Origin: Scenedesmus sp. ARA3 | Taxonomy: Eukaryota > Chlorophyta > Chlorophyceae > Sphaeropleales > Scenedesmaceae | Length of the DNA stretch: 23,118 bases | Assembly (NCBI GenBank): GCA_004335835.1 | Contig: RWJK01000575.1 | Span: 1,704 to 24,821 of the forward strand | Direction: 5' to 3' | Part shown: positions 1 through 12,284 of the stretch, piece after piece | How positions within the stretch are numbered: the first letter of the stretch is position 1 | Layout: every line of letters begins with the position of its first letter | Made by a program: the position numbers and the translations under genes | The notes under the pieces: model-generated | Told to the model about the DNA's origin: nothing | Databases searched by the model: none | Seen by the model: only the letters and a program-made list of their open reading frames with translations

Positions 1-213
1 CTCTCATCCTCCTTGCGTTTGCTCTTGCTCTTTTGTCTCTGCCTTCTTCTCCCCTGTTGCTGCCTGCCTGCCTGCCTGCCTGCCACGAATGCGCTCATGG
101 TAGGGGGTTATGTCACGACATTACAGTGACGAGAGTCTCGGCTCACTAACCCTCTTCCTTAATTTACGCACGCCGGAATAAGCCAGGGATGCTGTAGAAC
201 TTGTAACTTGTAA

Positions 214-258
<45 letters not shown>

Positions 259-346
259 GTTGTTGCTCAACATCTTGCAACTTGATGGTCGTCCTGGTGG
301 TAGGCGCAGCACGTGTGACACCACTGGCTGACCTGCTGCTCTGCAG
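1..346. repeat. Intron of gene A with two (TGCC/CCTG)n microsatellites
   Basis: (TGCC)n tracts lie at about 59-84 and 215-257, the second with about eleven units. I see no exon, start codon with signal peptide, or Cys-rich frame here. The stretch ends with the acceptor CTGCAG at 341-346 that opens the first visible exon, so it is taken as intron. The tract continues as a Gly/Arg/Gln run on the minus strand, which is a repeat artefact. Confidence 0.6.
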
Positions 347-3300
347 TTAACAACCAGGGCTACTCCTACAACGCCCCTACGGCTACTGGAGATCCTTCAG
401 CTACCGTATGCCCTGAGAACACATTCAGCCCGGGCTTCAAGCGTCAGGACGACTGCACACCATGCCCCAGTGAGTTGGTTGCTGGTTCTGTTGGCAGGGC
501 ATGTTGCTTGCGTTGGTGCTCGAATCATCAGCTGCAGGGTCTCATCAAAGACAAGAGTCATATCGCCTCATGCATACAACACTGCTGCTGATTACAAGGC
601 ATTTCCAAGTCCACAGCATCACAGTTTCTCGTCAGAATATTGGGATTGTAAATCTTGCGGTGGAGTTGTTCCTGACATGTCGCAAGGCCTGTGAAGATGT
701 TGGTTTTGGTGGCCACTTTGTCGCTAGCCTTGTGCAGTACATTTTGCCTGCAGCTGTTGAGGTTGCGCTTGAGGGCACCCTCCTTTCCTTTCCTCCTTTG
801 CTGCCCACTGCAGGCGGCCTGAAGACCGACAACGGCTTACCTAACACGATCGACTTTGTTCCGTCATCCGTCACGGTTCCAGCAGGCTACACCAAGCAAT
901 ACACCGACACCGCTGGCGCGACGCAACAGACATCGGCTGCTGCTTGCAGTAAGTGCACACGATCCTGCTTGCACTGTCATCCGAACGTCAGCAAAGGCTT
1001 TGCAGTGGATTCATTACTGCTTGTATGCTCTACACGTATTCCTAAGTATCAAGGCCAATGCATGTTTGTTCTGTACTGGACGTTGAAAGATATTACATGC
1101 CATGAGTGATTATTCACGGGTCATGACAATTGGGTTGGTTCTGTTTGCAAGGCATAAGCAAGGTTGTAGCGACCCTGTTAGCTATGAATGACGGGACTGT
1201 ATGCTACAGTACAGAAAATTGGCTGGGGAACCACTTTGACCAGTCACTACTACCGTACAATTGGATTGTAACATGTGCGACCAGGTGCAGCGGCTCAGCC
1301 TGCAGTAATACGCTGGCTGACACAACATGCTTCCTGTCAAGCTTGCCATTCACAGTAGCTGGCCCCATGGGGCCCGAGTGTAGCCAGCCGCTTCCGCCAA
1401 CGCACGATCTGCTGTGCTGCAGCATATGTGCCTCTCAAGATAATTGCAGCTTCTGCTGCTTGGCACAAGGCACCCCAACATGTGATGTGTAACAAAACTG
1501 CTGCCCCTGCAGAGGTGCCGCCTGGCTGGTACGTCACCAGCAGCAACAAGGTGATCCGCTGCCCCAGGGGCGAGTACAGGGAGGGCTACGTTGCCACAAC
1601 CGCCACAGGGGCCAACAAGTGTGTGCGCTGCCCAAGGGGCACCACTACGTACGCCGCAGCAAGCCCATCCAAGCTGTTCTGCGATGGTGAGTGCAAGGTG
1701 GCTGCTACCGTCAACATTCACAGCAGGGCTTTTTGAACATGTAGCAATCCAGTAGGAATACCTGAAGGTGGTCATCTGCAAAACACTGGAATTTCTGCGC
1801 CAACACCGTTGGTTGTGCTCTGACTGTTGACTGCGCAACTGCTGCTGCAGTACTGGTTCCTGGACACTACTGGATCGAACCAGCAACGCGACCAGGCACA
1901 TCTGCTGCCCAGTACACCAGAATCTGCGAGCAGAATTCTTACTGGTGAGTTGCATGGCCTCATATGCCATTGATATGTGCACAATGCTTGCAAAAAGTCG
2001 TGTGTCTCCCACGACGCGCTGTAAACTTGGCAGATAATGACGTTGCTGAACAGGAGAGACGGTCAGCACAAGATGTACCAATGCGGTTGGTGCAATGTAT
2101 ACTCTGCATAACTGAATGGTGTCTTCAGGGCCTGATTAAGAAGTTGCATACTTCACCACCATCCACTGAGTTACTTGGCACGTCTAGCATGGTCAACACC
2201 TGCTGCTTGTTGCTGCTGCTTACTCTGCAACAGCCCTGGAGGCTACCCTACCGATAACCCAGACGCCAGCGGCACCGCTCTCGATGGGAAGGTCGCGTGT
2301 CCCAATGAACTCTGGACAAAAGACATCGGGGCAAAATCATCTGCAAACTGCTGTGAGTGTGCATGCAAGCACGTCAAATTGATGACCTCAAGCAGCCCTT
2401 CGTAGCTACTGCTTGATTGCAGTACTGCTCGCCCTATGTTGTGGCTGTTGGCATCCTCCTCCTCCCCCAGACACGTCTTGCGCATGTTTTGCATCTATAC
2501 CTTAAGACCCAGGATGAGCTCAGCCACCTGTCTTAGCCCCTTCCCTAACCCCCAAGCAAGCCTTGCCCTACCCCACCAACTGTCCGTGTGCCACTCATGT
2601 ACATTTCTATATACATGGCATGTTAAGAGCTGGTGTCGCATTTCAAGAAGCGCTGGAAAGGAGGGGGGTGCAGAAGAGGGGTCCCTTTCTCGTGGTGTGC
2701 GGATGTTGCGTCTGCATGACTCTGTGTTGCGCGCCACCAACCTGTGCTTTCCTTGTGACACACCCCTCCCCCCTTCTGAATCTTGAATGAGTGCAGCCAC
2801 CTGTGTGCTGGCCGGTGTTCTGGACTTGGAACTGGCTAACCACCTATCTGCTGTTGGGTGTTTCTGGCTGCTTGTGCTTGCAGTGGTTCCACCAGGACAC
2901 TACCTGCCAACAGGCACGACAGCCGTTGTGACCGGGTGTCCCTCTGGGGAGTACTCACCCGAGTGGAGGAAACCGGGTGACGCTGGTGTAGACACATGCA
3001 AGGCTTGTGGCACAGGGTTCGGATCAGACACAGTCGACTCCATCAGCGTTTTTGTGCTGGCCACAACCGGGGCAGACAGCGGCTTTGTTGCAGCCACCCC
3101 ATCATCAGTCCTGAACGTGAGGAGGTCATCTTCATCCTGCTGTGAGTGGTCACAATAAGAACGAAAGAGGATAGCATGCACACAAAACCATGAAACCTAT
3201 TGTTGCCTCATTACAGACAAGCCAGGCATGCCAGTATACAAGTCTTACATGACAAACAGCCACCTCACCCGTCTGCTGGTGAACAGCATCATTTCCAGTG

Positions 3301-6300
3301 CTATGGGTTTGGATGACATTAATTCACAGCATCGGGACTCGTGCAAACCAATGCTAATTCAGCACAGATGAATCAGCCAGTCATGCCAGTCTGCTGGTGT
3401 TTCTAGGCAACTACTCAGCTCGCCCTACTGCTTATACGACAGCATCAATCAACTGCACTGTGCCGCTTACATGAGTTTCTGGGATGCTGGATATGTAGCT
3501 GTGCATGGACGAGATGGGCACAGCTGCAGGTGAACTTGTGTATGTTTGACTAAGTCCTAGGCTCCCCTTGTTCAGAATTGCAGGTGTCCTGAAAGCGTGT
3601 TTCATGCAGCTTCTGTAAACAATGCACAGCTGTCAGTTGAATTGTGCGAACCGACAGCCGTCCTGCTGCTTTCAAACAATTGCATGGAAATTTCATGTCT
3701 TTGATGCTCTGCAGATATCACAAAGGGCCAAGGTACTTCGCTCGCAGCTGGTTCGACAATGGCAGACCCCAAGTTCAAGGCGATCAACTGCATCGGCAAC
3801 ACCTATGGCGTTGCTGACAAGACCTATGAGCTGCGCCTGTCGCCCTGCAAGGACTGCCCCACCAACACGTACACCACCACTGACGGTCTTTGCTACGTTC
3901 AACAAGCAACTTCCTACCTGGCGGCTGGCGGCGGCTACTTTGACCCCCGGGCCTGCTGCACACTGCCAGGCTGGGGTTTCGACGGCGTCAGGGCTTCTGT
4001 CTGCGCTCAAGGTGAGCTGCCTTGCTGGCGCTCAAGCGTATTTGACGTTATGCCTGATTATTGGAGCAATCACAGGATTCATATCTGCTTCATTCGACAT
4101 GCTGCTGCCTATTGTGTATGTCCCTTGTGCATGGTCAGCCTAGCACACCGTCAATCATGGCCTGACGCCCCTAGTGTCAGCCCCTGATGTCAGCATGCAC
4201 ATGCATGCCTATCTTGTGTGTAGATGCATGCTTCCATCCTGCGAATAGCAATCATGTGTCAGCTCAAGCCATTTGCAGCTTGGCCGCTGTTGCTGGTTCT
4301 TTTGACTGTTTAACATGTACGATGCTCGCAGCTTCTTCCGGTGCAGCGCAGCACGAAGTCAAACACAGACCGAGTGCTGCATTGTACCTCGGCTGAGCAC
4401 CATTATAATAGTCTCAAACCAAGATTGCTGACATGTAGCGTCCGGTCACTCTGACACGTGCAGGTACTTACAACACAGCAGCTGCTGAACCCGCCGACCA
4501 GTGCAAGGCGTGCCCGCCTGGGACGACCACAAACGACGCTGTTCCCTCGAATGCTGGCGCCACAACGTATGCCGCATATGTAGACGCCGTCACAGATTGC
4601 GAGTACACGCAGCCTGGTTACGGCCAGCAAGATGCAGCAGAGGTGCCTGGTCTCGATGCAGGTCTCAAGGAGTGCCCCAAAGGTGAGCTGCACTTCAGTC
4701 AAACGTTGGTTTATGCCAGGGTTACATAAACCCTGCATATGCATAAAATGGGCACGCCATGATTGGGTTGCAGTTGGGGCCCCATTAATAAGCTGCACTC
4801 TCGCAGGGATTGTGCCGCAGGGCTGCACCCTCAACGTTCTGTTGCAACGGTCGTGCCACGGCGGCTTCAGCGTTGCAAGGATGCATGAAGACATGTCTGC
4901 TGGCGGCTGCGGCAGGTTGTGCACGTGATCACTACCGCACATTGTTTCATTTTGGTGTTTGCTGAGACAGCGTACAATTAGCAGGAATTGTGCATGTTGA
5001 AGAATACAAGCATGCTGCATGTGGCGTCTGCGTCAATCTAACTGCCATCTATCATCAACAAGTGCCGCCCCTGGCCACACCGCCTTCTCCAGCCTTAACT
5101 TACCCAGGAGCTGCAGAGCTGCCTGGGTAGTCCCTCACTCACTCACTCGTCATCAACAAGCCTGAAACGGTGCAACAGCTCGTCGTGCTTTACTGTTGTA
5201 TGTGTAGTGACATGCTTTGCACCGAGAGGCTGGAACCCAACAGAACACCATGTTGTCAGCATTGACATCACATATGCTTTGCTGCAACACAGAGGGCAAG
5301 TACCTTATTTGCTGTAGCCATCATGCAGGCAACTGAGTTCACAAAGTGTTGATGCCACAAACACTGTGCTGCCCATCTGCAGGAAAGTACAGCGAGGGAG
5401 GCTCCATCTTTGGCACTGATGCTAATGGCAATCGAGAACCTGGTGGCCTTTGCCAGGATTGCCCGAAAGGAAAGACAACACTGTCTGATGGAGCAACCAA
5501 AGATTCCAACTGTGTTGGTGAGAAATGAGCATGTTTCCAGGAACTGAATTTGCCTGTTTAAGATTACAAACAGCGCACCAGCTGCATGGGGTCAAGCATG
5601 CACGTGATTGCCATTCACGGAATATCAACTTAATACATCTGCCACGCAATGCATGCTGATGTATGAGCTTCTGAGACCTCGCGTTAATGGCTGCTAACCG
5701 TTTGTCCAGTTGTTCTGATGATGACTGATACATGACACCAAACAGATGGCAGCGATTTGGCATCAAGTGCCAACGCAGCAACTGAAAAAATGAGCAAGTT
5801 TGCCTTGACATCTGTATTCTGTAACTGCAAGTAGATGATACTCAGCAAAAGTTGCAAGTGGCATTGCCCCGCAACTGACTTTGTGTTATTTCACATAAAT
5901 CATGCGCAGTGTGCCCGGCTGGAATGGGCTTCCCCACTTCTGCTAGCATCGATGAGTGCAAGACATGCCCGGTTAACACGTTTGGTGATCCTGGCCGCGA
6001 GGGTGGCGACTATGCTTGCCAGCAGTGCCCTGCCAATGCTGCAAGCTTCAACTTCTACATCGGAGGCGGTGCCACTGGTGAAAACACAATCACTGTCAGA
6101 TCCGTGTCAGAGGAAGGGGGCACATCTGCACAGCAGTGCCTGCTGGAGTTTGCTGCCATTGAGACAGGCAACTGGTGAGAGACAACGTTAACAGGGAGTT
6201 GCCATGCAGGAATCTACTGTGACGCCTGCAAGAACACCATGATGCATGGCAGAGCAGTTAAAAACACCACAATTGCTGATTAGCCGTCGATGGAGCGGCA

Positions 6301-7915
6301 TACATTGTTAACAGCAGTGTCTGCTAATCATTCTGCGCCATCGATCACTTCATACTGGCTTTGTCAACTGGTTTCGCTTTACAACCATTTGTATCCTACT
6401 AATCTCAGTTCACATTCAGTCAACTGTCCTGCAGCAACGAGGTAGAGAGCATTGCAGAGCTGCAATGGGGCTACTTACATCAATCTTGCCTCTCTAGTCA
6501 GCTGAAAGAGTTTGCTCCAAAGCGATTTTGAGAGAGAGGATAGTTACATGTGGGTCCGGGCACCATCTTAGATGTATGAACCACAACAGGTTGAACACAA
6601 GCTCTGATTTTGGAAGCCTGTTGGCTCGACACCTGCATACACTGGCCATGAACAGCAATGTTAACCTTCGTGTCGAATCACTATGGCCGCCCGCCCTGCT
6701 GGCTGCTGCTTTGCGAACAGGTACCTCCCAACTTTTGGAGTAGTGACTTCAGCTTTGACACCAGTTGGAGTCACCACTGCTGACGCATGTAGGGCAGACT
6801 GCTCTATAGATGAATTCTGTCAGTTCTTCACGTTCGACTATGGCACTGAGGCGGCTCCTTCGCCAACATGTGTTAAGAGAGTGGCTCCTACGTCAAAAAG
6901 ATCTGGAAGGTGAGTGCATGTTGCTCTATTTACCATGCATTGGATCGCTGCACGCTGCGAGCCTGAAGCCCGGCTTTTACCTAGGCGTACTGCGCTTCTG
7001 CCATGTCATGAACACCCAGTCCTTTGATGCGAACCTGCCACCAGGCGGTCGTATGTGGCCCCAGTACGGTGTTGACAGTGAGATTGCATTTGCGCTGCTG
7101 TGACACCTGACCTGCCTGACCTGGTGTTGTCCCTGTTGTTGTGGCAAGCCGTAATTTCACGTCACACCAAGTTGGCATGAATTGCTGAACAGCAAACTCC
7201 ACTCAACCCAGGAGTTGAAACAACAACGCAGCTGATTGCTGAACATCAGGTCCTTGTATAACAGCTTGTCATTTGCTGTCCATTCCACAAGATATTGATG
7301 TGACATTGAACTCTTTCCAAATGCAGTGCATTGCGACACAGCAACCCTGTCTGCTGTATTGCCGATGATATGCTCTACATGCCTGCAGCATAGATTTTTC
7401 TGGCAACAAAACTTGTCAAGAAGGCCACTGGCTGCAGCGCAGATATGCTGCTACCGCAGACATAGTAGAACACGCAGGCCAGGCTTGAAACACTCAGGAC
7501 ACTTACTGTTTGCTGCCGTATTCGTGCCTGCCTGTGCAGATTCAGGATTGCGTACAAGGTGCTTGCTGGCACCAACGACGGGGCCAAGAGGCGTTCTCTG
7601 TTGGGTGGAGCAGCAACACCCAAGGAGGTTGGCTCAGGCGCTTTTTCTTGGTTTAAAGACGACGATGCAGCGAATATTGGAACAATCATGACAATTGCCG
7701 GTTCACCCAGCACCGTCGCCACGTGTCTTGCTGCGTGCAACGACAATTCCGCCTGTGCAGCCGTGGTGTTCACCTTCACCACTACTGCTGCTACCACTGT
7801 GTCATCGTGTGTGTTCAAGAGCGGCGCGGTGAACCTGCCGACTTCTGCTGACTACACCAAGCGCACCATGGTGAAGTACACAACCAAGACCGATGCAAAG
7901 CCCGCTGCGGCTTAG
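347..7915 (+). CDS. Gene A: secreted-type Cys-rich GCC2/GCC3-like protein with C-terminal PAN/Apple-like units (5' partial)
   Basis: Twelve coding exons, chosen by GT-AG sites, continuous frame and alignment to gene B: 347-469, 814-948, 1513-1686, 1851-1944, 2234-2352, 2884-3141, 3715-4011, 4464-4682, 5383-5517, 5910-6174, 6721-6909, 7540-7915. Joined, they give 793 codons and a TAG stop. The first exon begins with the last two bases of a codon, and no ATG or signal peptide lies in 1-346, so the 5' exons (three, by comparison with gene B) are outside the window. The protein is a chain of Cys-rich modules with CxxCP motifs, for example CKDCPTNTYTTT, CKACPPGTTT and CQDCPKGKTT, as in the GCC2/GCC3 (ephrin-receptor-like) family. 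Two C-x3-C-x5-C units follow at the C-terminus. No transmembrane segment is seen. By family and by analogy with gene B it is probably secreted or cell-wall associated. The biochemical role is unknown. The visible part has no N-x-S/T sequon. Confidence 0.85.
5101..5129. repeat. Intronic inverted repeat in gene A
   Basis: TACCCAGG (5101-5108) and CCTGGGTA (5122-5129) form a hairpin with a 13-nt loop. It sits between two direct copies of TCATCAACAAG (about 5053 and 5150). The layout recalls a tiny element with flanking duplications, but it is too short to assign. Confidence 0.4.
6721..7915 (+). other. Gene A exons 14-15 equivalents: paired PAN/Apple-like C-terminal units
   Basis: Exon 6721-6909 has C-RAD-C-SIDEF-C followed by QFFTFDY and a later C-V-K. 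Exon 7540-7915 has C-LAA-C-NDNSA-C followed by AAVVFTF and a later C-V-F-K. The spacing C-x3-C-x5-C, then an aromatic or hydrophobic strand, then a final Cys with a basic residue near it, is what small PAN/Apple-type domains show. The match is by eye only. Known PAN/Apple domains bind proteins or carbohydrates extracellularly. Binding by this protein is inference. A dibasic stretch (GAKRRS) lies between the two units and is absent in gene B. Confidence 0.6.
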
Positions 7916-8967
7916 ACGGCTGCCAGGCCTGTGGCAGAACTGCCGCTGCCGCACAGTGCTGCCTGCAGCGTCCGATCGTTCGCATGTTTGCTGCACGTCT
8001 TTGCTTCCTGTGGTACACATACACAGGCACCTATGTGATTCCAATGCATACATATCAAGCACCCAGTTTTTAGTAAGCTGCAGCGTTGCAGGTGTGATTT
8101 TTGAGACACGCTGCATCCATCTCATGTCTCGAGCGTTAGCGGCATAACTCTATTAAATTCTATGTTCCTGGTTGTCACCTTGTCGTCATTTCAATATGTG
8201 TGACGAGAATAATTGAGAGGAAGTTTGAGATTGTTTCAGCAGCGACCTTGTGTACGCCTTGCACGCACAATGCATGATCTGCACACCACGTGTGCTTGGT
8301 TTTCTGGCATTACCACACGGCACGGCCATATGTGGCGGTTTGCCCTGCGTGCTGCTACAGGCGCCTCCGACCTGTCAGCCCACACATAGCCAAGCGCTTT
8401 CTATTGATAGCCATATACCTAGTCAAGAGCTTCATTTCAAAAGCCCTTGCACATATAGCCAAGCGCTTCCTTGGGGAGCCCCACTGCACTTGTGTGTGCA
8501 TTCCTCGACGGAGGTGCACAACCTGGCTGGTCTGGCTGGGCTCCATGTTGTCCCAATATAGTTGAAGGCTGCACTCGCCTGCCGCTTCTGATGCTGGTGT
8601 ACAGGCTGTTGCCAGAGTTTTACTGCCCCTCCCCCACACTTTGCTGTCTTTGATGTGCCACGACAGCGTGGTTGCACAGCGCTATGCTTGCGGCTGTTAG
8701 TAGTTTGTTTCGAGCCATGCTGCAGAATAAAATGGCTATAGCAGCTGGTCGGCATGGCCCTGTAACACATTATGTGTCACACTTGGAGCGCCAGGAGCCT
8801 TCGGGCAGGGGGGCTTCTGGACCAGCATTGCTTGCAGGTGAAACGGTTGTGCATTTACCATGCCTAAAACTGTCATATTACATTATGTGTCACATATCTG
8901 GTCTGCAGTTGTGATCCGTCACAGTACACAAGGCACCTGCAGTGCGTGCTGTGTGCGTATTGTTGCT
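7916..8967. other. 3' flank of gene A, no gene seen
   Basis: No supported coding sequence. The 3' UTR of gene A must start here. The first plus-strand TGTAA, the usual chlorophyte polyadenylation signal, is at 8761-8765, and an AATAAA is at 8726-8731, both more than 800 bp past the stop. Which is used cannot be told. ATAGCCAAGCGCTT occurs at about 8386 and 8455, and ACATTATGTGTCACA at about 8767 and 8880. These are short local duplications. Confidence 0.4.
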
Positions 8968-9168
8968 GGCTCTGCGCATAGGGGACTAATGGCACATACT
9001 CCAGAAGGGCCAGGGGCACTAACTTCATCATAAATGGCCAGGCTGGCATTGCTGGGCCTCATTACAAGCATTGTAACCGTGTCCGGCTAGTACCCCTGCC
9101 TGGGTCCGTCCAGTTCTCCAAGTCCTGGTCCACTGCAAATGTAAGTTACACATATGGCAGGTTTGGCA
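8968..9168. repeat. Direct repeat copy 1 (~200 bp)
   Basis: From GGCTCTGCGCATAGGGGACT to GTTTGGCAG this segment matches 9934-10131 at most positions, including AAATGGCCAGGCTGGCATTG and ACCGTGTCCGGCTAGTACCC. It has no coding frame. It may be a fragment of a dispersed element. No terminal inverted repeats or target-site duplication were found by eye. Confidence 0.8.
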
Positions 9169-9886
9169 GAGCTTTGTAGCGTTGACCACCTCTGCTGCTC
9201 CTGGCTGCCTTGACCACCTCAGATTGACTGCCATGCTGCTTTGGACTTTGCAGCTGAACGTTTCAGCCGTTTGCATTGAAAACGGAATGCAGCGGATTGC
9301 AGCTGGATGGGTGCAGTGACACCACCGTAGTATGCCACCATCTTACAACTGGTTAGCAAATCACAGGTTGCAGCTCCCACAGCAAACATGTGCGCAGCAA
9401 CACGCCCGAATGCAGGTATTCAACGTGCAGACAGGGCACCGTGGCAGCTTCCAAAGCGCGCTTTGGCTTTAGCATATCAAACTTCATGACAAAAGGTGTG
9501 AGCAGGCTGACACATGCCCTTTCATCCAGCAGTTTGCCGCCAAATCAGCATGGATGCCTTGCATGTGTAGCCTGCCGGCTTGCAAGCACCCGAATAAACT
9601 CTCTCTTTGAACGGGCATACCAGCTGCCTGCATCAAAGCACCATTTGCTGTGCATTCCCGTCCAGCCTGCACCATTGCCATAGCAGCCACGTTGCATCAA
9701 GAATCGTTGCATACATGCATTGTGGGTGTTTGCTGGTGGGCTCAGGCGCCACTTTAAGCGTTTCAAGTGAAAACCGGGTGAGCAGACTGTCTACGGCCAG
9801 AAAGTAAGCGAATGGAACATGGTGCACACCCTACACGCCGGTTCTTTCATGCGTAGATGATAGAAACGTGTGCCTGACTTACTGAA
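9169..9886. other. Spacer between the direct repeats, nothing recognised
   Basis: Unique-looking sequence with short open frames on both strands that resemble no family and lack splice-consistent continuation. No RNA gene or structured repeat was seen. Confidence 0.4.
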
Positions 9887-9924
9887 CTTGAGGTGAAATG
9901 AACGGCATCACATTTCACCTCAAG
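9887..9924. repeat. Perfect 14-bp inverted repeat with 10-nt loop
   Basis: CTTGAGGTGAAATG (9887-9900) and CATTTCACCTCAAG (9911-9924) are exact reverse complements separated by AACGGCATCA. The hairpin ends ten bases before direct repeat copy 2. No such hairpin precedes copy 1. It could be a relic of a small inverted-repeat element or a structured RNA element. Confidence 0.85.
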
Positions 9925-9933
9925 ATATATCTT

Positions 9934-10131
9934 GGCTCTGCTCATAGGGGACTGATGGCACATCTACCAGAAGGGCCAGGGGCACTAACTCCATCATAAA
10001 TGGCCAGGCTGGCATTGCTGGGCCTCACTACAAGCATTGTAACCGTGTCCGGCTAGTACCCCTGCCCCAGTCCGACACGGCAAGTCCTGGTCGACTGCAA
10101 ATGTAAGTTACACACATGGTAGGTTTGGCAA
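9934..10131. repeat. Direct repeat copy 2 (~200 bp)
   Basis: Second copy of the 8968-9168 segment, 966 bp away, differing by scattered substitutions and a diverged patch around CCCCAGTCCGACACGG (10063-10078). It ends AGGTTTGGCA at 10130. Confidence 0.8.
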
Positions 10132-12284
10132 CTGCAGCAGTAGTATGTAAAGGAGCCTAGCAGGCCCAGCTCGCCCCACCCCTGCGCATTGAATGCGAAG
10201 CATGAAGATGTCAACATTCTGCACCCCAACAGGCTTCAGTGCCTTCTCTGCATATGCAGGCCTGATAGGGAAGCCCTGCGTATCCTCTACTGCCAGGCAC
10301 CAACAAGACGCAGCACCCGCACCGACCGCCAAAACACCACAGCTGGCTTGCCAGCATCACCCCTCCCTTGCTTGTGGCAGGCCTCGCAGCCTGTGGTCAA
10401 TTGCTATTCCCTTGATGCTGCGGAATACATATGTCTCTCCCAGCAGCACCAGTGCTGCGTCAGGCACCCCAGAAACAGGCGCTAACAGGGCCTGTCGCCC
10501 TTGCTCTTGCAGGTGCTGCAAAACTGCCCACACATCCTGGCTCACCTAAATGCACCCTGCAGGCACAGCTGGCTTAGCTGCCACCTTTGATTGCCCTGCG
10601 CACCACCAACTTCATCCGCGAGGCCTTTCATTCCAGCATCCAACGCTCTACAGCGCACACCCCTGCCACAATCGTTTACACAGCACAGACATGGTGCGCC
10701 CTGCCCGCCACCACCTGCGCCATCACCTGCGCTTATATATCTTCTGCTGTTGTAATTTGCGGCCCCACTGGCGCAACTGCGTGCATTGCAGGGGCCACAC
10801 CAAGGAGTCACTACATTGGCTCAGCGGCTCCGTATGAGATGGTGTGTGGTACACATTGTGTTGCTGTTTGTCTGCCTGCTGCATTGTGTGCCTTTCTTCA
10901 AACCAGTTTGTCAAGCAGGGTACCGTAGCAATTGCAGGCACCTTGGCCATACATGTGACAGCAGTACGACAGCAAAATTTAGCTTCATGAAGCCCCTGTG
11001 AGCAGAATCCTGCGCCTGAGACAGCAGCTGTGTTGTGTTTGTTTTTAGAGCACTGCGATGTGCAACAGTGTGCGGCCAACATGAGCAGAACAATATTGTC
11101 TCAGCAAGTAAGGCCTGTCTACTGTGTGCCCCTTTGTTTTACATGATTGTAACGCCAAGCAGTGTTGTAATCAGCGCAGGGTGAGAGCCACTGGCAACAT
11201 GTCCGGTGGCATCACCCAATCACGTAATCACAGCAGTGACAGACCACGTCTTATTGAGGGGTCAACCGCTGCAATGGCTACTGCCACAGCTGCTGATGCC
11301 CTCAATCCTGCCCAGGCATGCCTTAGGCAGTGACAAGCACGGCACCATACGGCAGTACGGTGTGCAATCCAATGGCGTGCAACATCACTGGCATGGCTCT
11401 CAGAGAGAGGGAAAGTCCTTGCCACATTTTTGTCACCTTCTGAGCCAGGCAGCAGGCGTTGCAGCACCCATACATGCTGCAGTTGATTGCAATGACAAAT
11501 CACATGAGCACACAAGTTCAGTGGAGCTTGCCAAAAAGTGTTTAGCTACGTATGAGCTAACAAGCTGCTTGCACCAAGTCCGGCCCTCAGGGCCACGGGC
11601 CACACAGCATGACCGTGCCATATTTCAAAACCTGTAAAACACCAAATGCGCTTTGTGTGCACAGCATGCGTATTGCTTGGCTGGAAGGTACTCTGGTACC
11701 ACCTCAACATGCCTCGTATCTTCATGAAAAGCTCGATCCATGATATTCAAATGCACTTCATAAGCTGGCAGCGCCCAGCCACACACAAAACCTGGCCTCT
11801 GTCCTCTTTTGTGCTGACTGTTGACATACAAGAGATGCGGGCATTGCAAAATAGATACAGTCACAGCAACTGGACAGCGTCACAGGCCCTGCATGCGGCA
11901 TGCCATGGTGCTTGATTCACACGGACACACAATGACAAGACCAAGCCACACACAGCAAAGAGTTCGACCTTCCTTGCCTGTGCTGACCTTCAATAATCCT
12001 TATTGGCAGACTTCTACAACAGTGAAGGCTGGTCACATGAACATCCTCACACTCGATCTACGGTGCTTGGAATAAGTGCCCTCAAAGCATGCAGGTCGTC
12101 ACAGGAGACACCTGCAAAGGGCCACAGCTAGAGGCTTGCAAACATACATACATGTATGTCAGCTGCACACAGAGAAACTCTCTACAGAACAAAGGCTTTG
12201 ATGGCTGGTACACAAGCCGCAACTGCCATTTTGCTTTGCATGGTGTATGCTACCATACCAGAGCCGCTCAAGCTTGATGAGACA
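10132..12284. other. Intergenic stretch, no supported gene
   Basis: Several open frames of 60-143 codons occur on both strands (the longest is 11206-11637, plus), none with a recognised domain, a signal peptide or a convincing exon chain. A minus-strand frame at 10545-10357 looks mildly protein-like but is short and isolated. Without transcripts nothing can be called. Confidence 0.4.

Noticed and set aside
501..1109. 202-codon plus-strand open frame across 501-1109
   Set aside because: It runs through a GTGAGT intron and reads exon 814-948 in frame only partly. The Cys-module frame with GT-AG borders, matching gene B exon 5, explains the region better.
1350..2081. 243-codon minus-strand open frame
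   Set aside because: It is antisense to the well-supported exons 1513-1686 and 1851-1944 of gene A and shows no recognisable domain.
10357..10545. Minus-strand open frame with protein-like composition
   Set aside because: Short, without a signal, domain or neighbouring exon that continues it; kept only as a note for transcript checks.
10193..10928. Plus-strand open frames of 113-118 codons
   Set aside because: Low-complexity Ala/Thr/Cys-rich translations typical of GC-rich non-coding DNA, with no family resemblance.
11206..11637. 143-codon plus-strand open frame
   Set aside because: No domain, no homologous counterpart near gene B, and no credible splice context.
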